From an uncultured Acidimicrobiales bacterium (GTDB lineage: Bacteria > Actinomycetota > Acidimicrobiia > Acidimicrobiales > SZUA-35): DNA of 35,703 bases. Shown one piece after another: positions 25,069 through 32,652 of the stretch. Where the stretch lies: positions 1 through 35,703 of the forward strand of contig CAKZXA010000086.1 of NCBI GenBank assembly GCA_937922045.1, written 5' to 3'. The notes beneath the pieces are model-generated. The model was not told the DNA's origin and did no database searches. It saw nothing but the letters and a program-made list of their open reading frames with translations. Every line of letters begins with the position of its first letter. Positions within the stretch are counted from its first letter, which is position 1. A program made the translations under genes and the position numbers.

Positions 25069-26631
25069 CTAGTCATAGCTTGCCTCGATAAACCAGGACT
25101 GGCGCTCGACCATAAGTAGATGGGCGGATCCATCACCGAGGCAAACCTGCATTCGAGCCCTTCGCGATCTGGTCAAAGGATCCCACCAGCGTTGCTCCGC
25201 TGGCCACGGTCCCGCCCATGTAGCAACCATCTGCGATGGTCGCCCCGCCATACACATCATGGCCGGGTCGCCGCTCAACAGGCCGCGGCCACCCACCACC
25301 ACCAGCTGGCCAGAACGGTCCCGGAGTTCGATCGGCTTTGGATCGGCATGCACTTTGGCCGGAGACGGGGCTGGCAGCTGGCCCGGCCATGGTTCGTTCA
25401 GCCAGCCTGCGGAGGCGGCCGGCCGGGGCTGGGTGAGATCGACGGCAGCCGCTGGCACCAGACGTATCCGCTCCCCCGGACCAATACCTCCCTTGAACTC
25501 AGGCACGGTCACCGAATCGGGGCCAAGCATGGTTTGGAGACGGGCCACAGCTCGGGTGACGGCTTCAGCTTGATCATTGGTGGCGCCCCAGAAAGCGAGC
25601 TGGTTGCCGGTGGCCGGTACAACTTCATCGGGGATGAGACTCAGGTGCACAATCCCTGACGTCGGCCGACTGTTCACACCCTGATGGAGCCAGCTATCGA
25701 GCTGCCAGCGAGCCCGATCGGCCACATCGGCCGCCGACAGCAAGCCCTGGTTGCGCCAGAGCCGAAGCGACCGCTCCCCTGCTTCGGTTTCGGCTTCAAT
25801 CGCCACCCGGGTGCAGGCCAGACCACGCGACTGGAGTCCAGCATGAAATTCCTCTGCCAACGCCTTCGCTGCGTAGGCACAGGTTTCGATGCGGTCTGCC
25901 GGTGGCTCGAAGGCCCACGAAACCGACAGATCGAAGGCCGGACGACGCAGGTCTGGCGGATGATCGTCTTCGCCTTTGGCCAGCCGATGTGCCAGCAACC
26001 CATCCCGACCAAATCGCCCGACCACATCGGTGCTCGATAAGGCAGCGAACCGACCAAGGGTTGTGATCCCCAATCGGGTCAGCACCTCGGTTAGTTCCGG
26101 ATCGTCAATGGCCGTGATCGGCAGATCGGCCAGGAAGGCAGCGCTTTGGCCCGGGGCCACAACCGTGATCGGCTCACCAGTTCGGGCCGCCAGGCGAGCG
26201 GTGAACACACCATCGGCGAGTGCGACCCTCAGCTCCCCTCGCCGAGCCAGAAGCGGCTGGACTTTCTCGTAAACCATCTCCGCTAGCGCACTATCTCCTC
26301 CGAAAAATCGTGAAGGACCACGAGTGGGAAAGCCGACCAGGCCCGGCCCTGTCACCTCTACCCGAGGGGCGAACTCATCGACCGCAGCCACCACCGGGTC
26401 GAAGAGGCGAGCCTCACGGTCGAGATCTCGACCGAGAAGTACCACCTCCGGGCAACGACCTTGAGCTTCCCGCCGGCGCTGTCCCAAGGCCACCCCTTCA
26501 GCCCGAGCGGCTGGGGTGGTGGCCACCACCCGGTTAACCTCCAGCACGAGAGCTGGCTCATCCATCGGCACCCCCCAAGACACCAACGGCCAATCCGGGC
26601 ACCACACCACAAGCATCCTTACGCCCGCCAT
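25069..26631 (-). CDS. imuB: ImuB, non-catalytic Y-family polymerase-like mutasome protein
   Basis: 520 aa. ImuB is the hub of the SOS mutasome, bridging DnaE2, ImuA and the beta-clamp. The Y-family fold is seen in LVVWCPDWPLVSWGVPMDEP, the small helical segment LTEVLTRLGITTLGRFAALS (about 188-205), and the little-finger region with WAFEPPADRIETCAYAAKAL. Where true Y-family polymerases have the catalytic D-x-D and SIDE motifs, this protein has CPDWP and VEVTGPGLVGFPT, so catalytic acids are lost as in other ImuB proteins. Start ATG 26631; M6 (26616) is an alternative. It follows imuA by 37 bp in the same transcript. Confidence 0.92.
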   Translation of the reverse strand: MAGVRMLVVWCPDWPLVSWGVPMDEPALVLEVNRVVATTPAARAEGVALGQRRREAQGRCPEVVLLGRDLDREARLFDPVVAAVDEFAPRVEVTGPGLVGFPTRGPSRFFGGDSALAEMVYEKVQPLLARRGELRVALADGVFTARLAARTGEPITVVAPGQSAAFLADLPITAIDDPELTEVLTRLGITTLGRFAALSSTDVVGRFGRDGLLAHRLAKGEDDHPPDLRRPAFDLSVSWAFEPPADRIETCAYAAKALAEEFHAGLQSRGLACTRVAIEAETEAGERSLRLWRNQGLLSAADVADRARWQLDSWLHQGVNSRPTSGIVHLSLIPDEVVPATGNQLAFWGATNDQAEAVTRAVARLQTMLGPDSVTVPEFKGGIGPGERIRLVPAAAVDLTQPRPAASAGWLNEPWPGQLPAPSPAKVHADPKPIELRDRSGQLVVVGGRGLLSGDPAMMCMAGRPSQMVATWAGPWPAEQRWWDPLTRSRRARMQVCLGDGSAHLLMVERQSWFIEASYD

Positions 26632-26650
26632 AATGCGCCGCTACCCCAGA

Positions 26651-26692
26651 GCCTTCAACATCCGGCCTTCAACATCCGGCCTTCAACATGTG
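26651..26692. repeat. Three tandem copies of a 14-bp repeat at the imuA-imuB junction
   Basis: GCCTTCAACATCCG (26651-26664), an identical copy (26665-26678) and GCCTTCAACATGTG (26679-26692). The array runs across the imuA stop codon into the 37-bp gap before imuB. Fourteen is not a multiple of three, so loss or gain of a unit would change the last residues of ImuA and the spacing to imuB. Confidence 0.85.
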
Positions 26693-27328
26693 GCCATCGA
26701 CATCCGGAAGAGAGACGACCCGTCGCCGAGCCATCGCCATCGAACGGCGACCCTGCGCTTCGACGGTGAGCTTCCGAGAACACAGATACCCCGAACCTTG
26801 CCCCAGCCCTTCCCACGTTCCCGCTTCCACCCACAACGACAGATCGAGTGGCACCGGCCAAGCGCGACCGCCGTCCAAATGAACGAGCACCGTCTGCTGC
26901 TCTCGGGCCCGAGCTATAAGCCGTCGAGCATCGCGCTGCCCGATCGGATGGCTCGGATTGATGCAAAGAACGCTCACCGCCTCCACCAGCACCGCCATCA
27001 CCGTGGCCCACTGCTGCGGCTCAGGGTGCTCGACCAGCAGAACACGATCCAGGGGTAAGCCGACCTCGCTGGCCGCTACCAACCCAAACTCTTCCGCCCC
27101 GACAAAGGCAGCCCAACGGTGGTCTTCCACCAGCGCCCCCGCCAACGCCGCCACCAGCGACCAGGAACCGACACCCGAGACACCCACCGACCAGCCGGTC
27201 GGCAGGCCTCCAAGGGGAAAGAGCTCAGCGAGGGCGACCGGCACCGGCAGCTGATGCTGCCCAGCCAAACGTACGGGCGCGATCCGCTCACGGATCTCTG
27301 GTAGCGTCATCGAGCCCGGCGACTCCAT
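26669..27328 (-). CDS. imuA: ImuA-like RecA-fold accessory protein of the SOS mutasome
   Basis: 219 aa, the size of actinobacterial ImuA'. The fold is RecA-like (PTGWSVGVSGVGSWSLVAAL where RecA has its P-loop, then AAFVGAEEFGLVAASEVGLP and RVLLVEHPEPQQWATVMAVL), but the Walker A GKT is missing, so ATP hydrolysis is doubtful. It recruits or regulates the ImuB-DnaE2 polymerase complex (family knowledge). The start at 27328 is set by the promoter: SOS box, one base, TAAAGT, 6 nt, ATG. Its C-terminus runs into the 14-bp tandem repeats. Confidence 0.82.
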   Translation of the reverse strand: MESPGSMTLPEIRERIAPVRLAGQHQLPVPVALAELFPLGGLPTGWSVGVSGVGSWSLVAALAGALVEDHRWAAFVGAEEFGLVAASEVGLPLDRVLLVEHPEPQQWATVMAVLVEAVSVLCINPSHPIGQRDARRLIARAREQQTVLVHLDGGRAWPVPLDLSLWVEAGTWEGLGQGSGYLCSRKLTVEAQGRRSMAMARRRVVSLPDVDGHMLKAGC

Positions 27329-27334
27329 CCGCTT

Positions 27335-27357
27335 ACTTTACCAGAACATTTGTTCGG
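27335..27357 (-). promoter_or_regulatory. LexA (SOS) box next to the -10 box of imuA-imuB
   Basis: On the minus strand CCGAACAAATGTTCTG (27357-27342) is an SOS box with one mismatch in the distal arm (CGAAC-N4-GTTCt). After one base comes TAAAGT (27340-27335), then 6 nt to the ATG at 27328. The geometry matches that at dnaE2. CGAACA at 27362-27367 forms an inverted repeat with TGTTCG at 27351-27356. Confidence 0.85.
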
Positions 27358-27375
27358 TTAGCGAACAGAGCCAGC

Positions 27376-28089
27376 TCAGGTTGGAAACGCTACCTTAGGG
27401 AACTGCTGGAAACCCGGCCTGGCCAGGAGGTACCCCTGGAAGAGATCGATACCTTCGCTGCGGAACCACCAGAACTCTTCCTCGGTTTCGACACCCTCAG
27501 CAATAACTTCGATACCGAGATCTTCGCACGTCCGCTCAAGCCCTCGGACGATGGCTTGTCGAGGACCATGCTTCTCGATACCCCGCACCAGTTCTCGGTC
27601 CAGCTTGATAGCGTCCGGCTGAAACTCAGCGAGAAGATTGAGCCCGGCATATCCCGCGCCGAAGTCATCGATGGCATAGCGCACGCCGGTAGAGCGGTAC
27701 TCATTGGCCACCGCCACGAATCGAGGAAGGTTTCCGATAATCTCGCTCTCGGTAATCTCGATGGTGATAGCACTGGGTGGGATACCGATGGCGGCGGCGG
27801 TCTCAAGTGTGGATGCGAGTGCGCCTGAGGAGATCTCCAGTGCTCGCGGCATCAGATTGAGATTTACTCGCACCTCACCGTCTGCGCCGAGCTCACAAGC
27901 GAGCCGGAGAGCGGCCATTCTGAGCTCCTCGTCGAAGGCGTAGAGCTCCGATTGGCACACGCTGCTCAGGACGCTATATGCCGATTCACCATTCGGCCCA
28001 CGAACCAAAGCCTCTTGTGAGATGGTCTCGCCAAGGTCGACGTCGACGATGGGTTGGAAGGCGAACGTAAACTCAGGCAGCAGGGTCAT
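27376..28089 (-). CDS. Stand-alone EAL-domain c-di-GMP phosphodiesterase, catalytic residues intact
   Basis: 237 aa, almost nothing but an EAL domain. EAL enzymes hydrolyse c-di-GMP to pGpG with two metal ions. All expected residues are present: E26 in EALVR, N76/N78 in RVNLNLMP, E111 in ITIEITESE, D141-D142 in IDDFGAGYAGL, K162 in IKLDREL, E198 and E201 in IAEGVET, and the FQG near 217. It has no sensor or membrane segment. Its ATG overlaps the stop of the BLUF-EAL gene (ATGA, 28086-28089), so it is translationally coupled to it. Sequence around VRGIEKHGPRQAIVRG closely resembles the partner's EAL domain, suggesting duplication. It is probably controlled by that partner through EAL-EAL dimerisation (inference). 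Confidence 0.93.
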   Translation of the reverse strand: MTLLPEFTFAFQPIVDVDLGETISQEALVRGPNGESAYSVLSSVCQSELYAFDEELRMAALRLACELGADGEVRVNLNLMPRALEISSGALASTLETAAAIGIPPSAITIEITESEIIGNLPRFVAVANEYRSTGVRYAIDDFGAGYAGLNLLAEFQPDAIKLDRELVRGIEKHGPRQAIVRGLERTCEDLGIEVIAEGVETEEEFWWFRSEGIDLFQGYLLARPGFQQFPKVAFPT

Positions 28090-29330
28090 TGCAGCACATC
28101 GCTCGGCAACATCATCTCGGTTGAGAGCTGTTCGAAAGCGGGTCCCGCAATAAGGTCACCCTGGAAAAGTTCGACGCCTTCGCTGTGGAACCACTGGAGC
28201 TCAGCGCTGGTTTCCAGATGCTTGACGATCACATCGATGCCTAGGTCGTCACACGTCTGGATCATTCCACGCACCATTGCCTGGCGCGCTCCGTGCGACT
28301 CAATACCTCGGACCAGGTTCTTGCTCAACGCGATGCTGTCGGGCTGGAAGCTGTCTATGAGACCAAGCCCAAACCGGCTTCCCCCGGAGCCGTTGATCGA
28401 AAAACGCAGTCCAGCCCCACGTCGCTCCTGAATCAGTGCGCTGAACCAGGAAGGGTTGCTCCCGATGTCATGCTGCTCAACCTCAAAGGTGAGCTGGGAC
28501 GGGCTGACCGAAGATCTACTGGCCATCTGGAGTGCCGAATCGATTATGCGGGGTATCTCTTCGATCTTGGGAACGGGGTAGCTGAGCGTTAGACCGCCGG
28601 TCAACCCAAGCCGACCAGCCATACCAATGGCCATCTCGATCGACTGGATCTGCATCCGGACCCGGCCTTCCTCGGTGGCATAGCGAGAGAGAACCTCACG
28701 GGGGTCTTCACCTTCCTTGCTCCGCACGATGGCCTGATAGCCGGTGATCGTGCGATTGGAGAGATCAACCAGCGGCTGGAAGGCAAACGAAATTTCCGGC
28801 CGTTCGTCTTCATCCTGAACGACGGGTGCCTCCGATGGGGAACTGGCAGACGTCGCCTTGGCTGCCACAGAGGCAACCTCAGCCGCTTGCTGTCCGGCTA
28901 TTTGAGAACGCCACCGTCCCGCTCTGAACGCCTTCAGAAGCTTCTTGGTCCGACCTGAATCCAGATCGGTGAAGCAGCTCTCCATCTCGAAGAAGTCGTT
29001 CAATCCGACGATCGAGTCCAGGTCATCAGCACTGATGTCGGCAAGACCCATACTCCACTCCCCGAAGTCGCGTTTGGCGATCGGCTCATGAATGATCGTG
29101 ACCACACCACCATGACGTGGATCACCGGAGATAACGTCGAACAGCTCCTCGACCGCATGAGGCTCACCCTCCAACACTTGCAAGAAGCTTCCCTCAACGT
29201 AGAGAAGCATCCCGGTGATGCCAAGGGAGCTGTTCTTCGCTCGGGCCCGGTCTAGCAAATCGACCAGTTCAGCTCGGGGTAGCGGCTTCGTGGCCGCACT
29301 GCTGTAGATGAGATGCACGAGCGGTGACAT
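28086..29330 (-). CDS. BLUF blue-light photoreceptor with C-terminal degenerate EAL domain
   Basis: 414 aa. The BLUF domain (about 3-97) binds FAD and senses blue light; its photocycle residues are all present: Y9 (LIYSS), N33 (AKNSSLGITG), Q51 (GSFLQVLEG), W92 and M94 (EWSMG). A helical cap and a low-complexity Ala/Ser linker (about 100-178) lead to an EAL-type domain (179-400) that has lost catalysis: Q199 for Glu in YQAIVR, no Asn in LTLSYPVP, N313-G314 for the Asp pair, A334 for Lys in DSIALSK, K370 for Glu in IVKHLE. Only E283 and FQG remain. GAGGTAATCC is the ribosome-binding site. The next gene in the operon is an intact EAL enzyme. Confidence 0.93.
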   Translation of the reverse strand: MSPLVHLIYSSAATKPLPRAELVDLLDRARAKNSSLGITGMLLYVEGSFLQVLEGEPHAVEELFDVISGDPRHGGVVTIIHEPIAKRDFGEWSMGLADISADDLDSIVGLNDFFEMESCFTDLDSGRTKKLLKAFRAGRWRSQIAGQQAAEVASVAAKATSASSPSEAPVVQDEDERPEISFAFQPLVDLSNRTITGYQAIVRSKEGEDPREVLSRYATEEGRVRMQIQSIEMAIGMAGRLGLTGGLTLSYPVPKIEEIPRIIDSALQMASRSSVSPSQLTFEVEQHDIGSNPSWFSALIQERRGAGLRFSINGSGGSRFGLGLIDSFQPDSIALSKNLVRGIESHGARQAMVRGMIQTCDDLGIDVIVKHLETSAELQWFHSEGVELFQGDLIAGPAFEQLSTEMMLPSDVLQ

Positions 29331-29438
29331 GGATTACCTCGTTGTACGATCCAATGAGTGTTCTCCATGGCTATCGACCATCACCGATTGATGCTGAATC
29401 GGAATTAGAGCACTTTCATGGCCAGATAATCCCCGGCC

Positions 29439-30209
29439 TCAAAACTTGCCTGTGTTCACCCAGGTCTCTTTGGGGGAAATCGTCTCGGTTACGTCCCAAT
29501 GCTCAACAATGCGGTCGTCGTCCAGGCGGTACAGATCGATCACCGCCAGCCTCTCGGCCTTCGATTCAACCTCAGCCAAGGTGGCCACAAAGTCGCCGCA
29601 ACCGACCACAAGGTGCAGTTCGACACAGCGCAACGCAGACTCGATGGCGAAGGCCCGAAAAGCGGCCCCTCCGTCGATGAGATCGGGATTGTGTTGGACA
29701 CAATCCTCGGCGACGAATTGGGGGATCAGATCGTAGTTCGCCGGGGCGAGAACCTCGTCCACATAGCGTCGCACAAACTGCTTGTTCGCATCGGTGCGAT
29801 CAAGGTACCGGGGTTCGGTTGGACCGTCGAGCTGGGTCCTACCGCTCGCGGTCGATGTCCGTACCTCTTCGATAATGTCCCAATGCTCGATCAGTTTGGC
29901 CTCGTCGTCGGTGTCGAAGATGTCGGCGGTGACGTACTGGAACTCACCGTGGTTCAACCGTTGAAGCACATGGAGAAAGACGTAGCGACCGTCCTGGAAC
30001 GCTCGGACAACCTGGATGTCTCGGACCGGATTGCGTTCAACGAACCCGGCGAAGAATTCGATGAAGCCTTCCCTACCATCTCGCACCGGCGTTGAATGCT
30101 GCGTGTAACGATCACCCGAGTAGGTGTTTATAGCCGAAACAAAGTCACCATCACGGATGGCCTGAAGATACAAACCCTTCGCGTTCTCCAGAGCCTGTTC
30201 GATCGTCAT
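29439..30209 (-). CDS. Protein with two tandem SnoaL/NTF2-like domains
   Basis: About 256 aa from ATG 30209. Each half has the NTF2-like alpha+beta cone pattern ending in the same signature: HWDIIEEV in the first domain (about 108-115) and HWDVTETI near the C-terminus. DRYTQHSTPVRDGREGFIEF and EDCVQHNPDLIDGGAAFRAF are matching segments from the two halves. Single-domain members are often hydrolases, isomerases or ligand binders; no catalytic assignment is possible. The frame is open further upstream (to 30290) but without conserved content. It lies upstream of the BLUF operon on the same strand, 108 bp away, so co-transcription is possible but not shown. Confidence 0.75.
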   Translation of the reverse strand: MTIEQALENAKGLYLQAIRDGDFVSAINTYSGDRYTQHSTPVRDGREGFIEFFAGFVERNPVRDIQVVRAFQDGRYVFLHVLQRLNHGEFQYVTADIFDTDDEAKLIEHWDIIEEVRTSTASGRTQLDGPTEPRYLDRTDANKQFVRRYVDEVLAPANYDLIPQFVAEDCVQHNPDLIDGGAAFRAFAIESALRCVELHLVVGCGDFVATLAEVESKAERLAVIDLYRLDDDRIVEHWDVTETISPKETWVNTGKF

Positions 30210-30300
30210 AGGTGGCTCAGCGTAACCTACGCTCTTGCTCAAAACCGGACGAGACCGCGCCTTTCGGCACGGCCCCGTCGGATCGAACATTTACCCTGAG

Positions 30301-31185
30301 CTACAGAGCAGCCACGATCTCAGCCATGAGTTCACCGGCTTCGGTCGGGTTTAGCCCGACCTTCACACCAGCATCGCGCAAGGCGTCCATCTTGGCCTGG
30401 GCCGTACCTTTGCCACCGGACACGATGGCGCCAGCGTGGCCCATCTTCTTGCCTGGAGGAGCGGTAACACCAGCGATGTAGGAAGACACCGGCTTGCTCA
30501 TGTTGTTCTTGATGAACTCGGCTGCCTCTTCTTCGGCTGAGCCACCGATTTCACCGATCATCATCACAGCCTTGGTGTCGGGATCGGCTTCGAAGGCCTC
30601 AAGGCAATCGATGAAGCTGGTTCCCGGGACAGGATCGCCACCGATACCGACACAGGTGGTAACGCCAATGTCTTTCTGCTTCAGCTCATACAGGGCCTGG
30701 TAAGTGAGCGTGCCGGAGCGGCTCACGATCCCAACCGGACCCCCAGCCTTGGCGATGTGCCCGGCCGTGATCCCGATGTTGGCCTTGCCCGGGCTGATGA
30801 TGCCGGGGCAGTTCGGACCGAGCAGCCGGGTGTTGGGGAAGTCGTTCTTCAGCTTGTTGAAGAAGTAGGCCTCGTCGTGAGCCGGAACACCCTCGGTGAT
30901 AGCGACGATGAACTCGATGCCGGCCTCGGCCGCCTCGAGCACAGCGCCCTGCACGCCAGGGGCCGGGATGAAGATGCAACTGGCGGTTGCACCCGTGGCC
31001 TCCATGGCCTCGGCCACCGTGGCGTAGACGGGCACACCGTCTACATCGGTGCCAGCCTTCTTCGGATGGGTTCCGGCTACCACCTGGGTGCCGTATTCCT
31101 TGTTCAACTTGCCGTAGTAGCTGCCTTGAGACCCGGTGAGTCCCTGGTAGATGACCTTGGTGTTCTCGTCTACGAAAATACTCAT
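30301..31185 (-). CDS. sucD: Succinyl-CoA synthetase alpha subunit
   Basis: SucD carries the CoA-binding Rossmann domain and the phosphohistidine of the enzyme that makes ATP or GTP from succinyl-CoA in the TCA cycle. 294 aa. QGLTGSQGSYYGKLNKEYGT is the N-terminal CoA-binding loop, LLGPNCPGIISPGKANIGI the conserved Cys segment, GIGGDPVPGTSFIDCLEAFE and MIGEIGGSAEEEAAEFI the ligase domain, and KKMGHAGAIVSGGKGTA holds the phosphorylated histidine. AGGGAGATTCG precedes the ATG. It lies 9 bp after sucC in the same operon. Confidence 0.97.
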   Translation of the reverse strand: MSIFVDENTKVIYQGLTGSQGSYYGKLNKEYGTQVVAGTHPKKAGTDVDGVPVYATVAEAMEATGATASCIFIPAPGVQGAVLEAAEAGIEFIVAITEGVPAHDEAYFFNKLKNDFPNTRLLGPNCPGIISPGKANIGITAGHIAKAGGPVGIVSRSGTLTYQALYELKQKDIGVTTCVGIGGDPVPGTSFIDCLEAFEADPDTKAVMMIGEIGGSAEEEAAEFIKNNMSKPVSSYIAGVTAPPGKKMGHAGAIVSGGKGTAQAKMDALRDAGVKVGLNPTEAGELMAEIVAAL

Positions 31186-31194
31186 CGAATCTCC

Positions 31195-32337
31195 CTAGGC
31201 CTCGGCCAGTTCCACAGACCTACGGGCTGCGCTCAACATGGTGTCTTCCATCATCAGCTTGTCATCGAGGTGAGGACGCAGAATTTCGCGGCCCTCCTCG
31301 GCATTCGTTCCGTCTAGCCGGATCACGATAGGAGCGTCGATCGACACCCGCTTCATCGCTTCGAGGATGCCATTGGCCACCTCTTCACCTCGGGTGATGC
31401 CGCCAAAGATATTGATGAAGATCGACTTCACCGCCGGGTCGTTGTTGATCACTTCGAGAGCGCCGGCCATGACGTCGGCATTGGCGCCGCCGCCGATGTC
31501 GAGGAAGTTGGCTGCTCCGCCACCGGCCTGACTCACAACATCGACGGTGCTCATGGCCAGACCAGCACCGTTGGCGATAACGCCGACCGAACCGTCGAGG
31601 CCAACATACTGCAGACCCTTGGCGTGAGCTGCTTCTTCGCGCTCGTCACGAGGCTGGCTGGCGTCGTACTGTGCGTAGTCGGGGTGCTCATAGATGGCAT
31701 TGCCATCCAGGCTCACCTTGGCATCGAGTGCGTGGACCTCGCCCGTTGGCTTGAGGATCAAGGGATTGATCTCGGCCAGGTCGGCGTCGCCCTCGACATA
31801 AGCGGTATAGAGCTTGGTGAGGATTTCGACGGTGCCTTCGGTGGCCTGCGGGTTGAGGTTGGCGGCTGCCACCCATTCGCGGCAGGCTGCGTCGGTGAGA
31901 CCCTCGGTCGGGTCGATCCAGATCTTGGCGATGGCGTCGGGGTTCTCCTCGGCCACGGTTTCGATCTCAACGCCGCCTTCGGCCGACAGCATGCCAAGAT
32001 GCTTCTTAGCTGAGCGGTCGAGGGTGAAGCTGGCGTAGTACTCCTCAGCGATGTCGGATGCCTTCTCGACCCAGATCGTTTCCACGATGTGGCCCTTGAT
32101 AGCGAGGCCCAAGATGTTGGAGGCGTGGGTGCGAGCTTCCTCAGCGTTTTCGGCCAATTTCACACCACCAGCCTTGCCTCGGCCTCCGGTGTGAACCTGA
32201 GCCTTGACGACGACCGGGTAGCCGACACGGTCGGCGATAGCTACGGCGTCGTCGACGTTGCTGGTGGCTTCACCGTCCGACACCGGAATGCCATAGGTGG
32301 CAAAGAACTGTTTGCCTTGATATTCGAGTAGATCCAC
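31195..32337 (-). CDS. sucC: Succinyl-CoA synthetase beta subunit
   Basis: SucC contributes the ATP-grasp nucleotide site and succinate binding. 380 aa from the GTG at 32337, which has GGAGG 5 nt upstream and gives the standard N-terminus (VDLLEYQGKQFFATYGIPVS). Later motifs are YPVVVKAQVHTGGRGKAGGV, ITKLY-like EILTKLYTAYVEGDADLAEI, DAKVSLDGNAIYEHPDYAQY, and the C-terminal FINIFGGITRGEEVANGIL with IVIRLDGTNAEEGREIL. The open frame extends to 32448, but that part is not conserved. TAGTAT near 32412 on the minus strand is a possible -10, giving a leader of about 65 nt. Confidence 0.97.
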   Translation of the reverse strand: MDLLEYQGKQFFATYGIPVSDGEATSNVDDAVAIADRVGYPVVVKAQVHTGGRGKAGGVKLAENAEEARTHASNILGLAIKGHIVETIWVEKASDIAEEYYASFTLDRSAKKHLGMLSAEGGVEIETVAEENPDAIAKIWIDPTEGLTDAACREWVAAANLNPQATEGTVEILTKLYTAYVEGDADLAEINPLILKPTGEVHALDAKVSLDGNAIYEHPDYAQYDASQPRDEREEAAHAKGLQYVGLDGSVGVIANGAGLAMSTVDVVSQAGGGAANFLDIGGGANADVMAGALEVINNDPAVKSIFINIFGGITRGEEVANGILEAMKRVSIDAPIVIRLDGTNAEEGREILRPHLDDKLMMEDTMLSAARRSVELAEA

Positions 32338-32456
32338 AGGGGCCTCCGTCGGTATGCGACCGCGGCGCGTCAAGACCGCGGAGTGTGATCGCAGCTCGCA
32401 ATCACCAGGGCTGATACTAGAGCGCCCCGGCCCAAGATCCCGACTCAAGCGCGGCT

Positions 32457-32603
32457 TTAGGCCTCGTTTGACGCATCAGCGTCGGTCTTGTTTCGCCACG
32501 AACGAGCCATCCAGGCAATACCGGCTGCTGGGAGCAAGCCGATGAGCGACAGGCGATCGCCAAAGGCCGACCGACCTGCGACGAGCATGTACAAGATGGA
32601 CAT
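32457..32603 (-). CDS. Possible small hydrophobic protein (48 aa)
   Basis: An ATG at 32603 gives a 48-aa peptide. A hydrophobic segment (LSLIGLLPAAGIAWMARSW, about 19-37) is followed by a basic then acidic tail. It fills the space between sucC and the divergent phosphatase gene. I recognise no family and see no clear ribosome-binding site or leaderless -10. Reported as a possible membrane peptide; it may equally be noise. Confidence 0.3.
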   Translation of the reverse strand: MSILYMLVAGRSAFGDRLSLIGLLPAAGIAWMARSWRNKTDADASNEA

Positions 32604-32640
32604 AGACGAGCGACGGGCTGATCTTGTGACAGAGGTTCTG

Positions 32641-32646
32641 TAAGCT
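32641..32646 (+). promoter_or_regulatory. -10 box (TAAGCT) for the tyrosine phosphatase gene, leaderless
   Basis: TAAGCT is exactly 6 nt before the ATG at 32653. Confidence 0.5.
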
Positions 32647-32652
32647 CGCTCC

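Noticed and set aside
26651-26692. Possible CRISPR-like array
   Set aside because: The 14-bp units are directly tandem with no spacers, so this is a short tandem repeat.
27376-28089. Stand-alone EAL gene as a broken fragment of the BLUF-EAL gene
   Set aside because: It has its own ATG coupled by ATGA overlap, normal domain length and all catalytic residues, so it is a complete gene.
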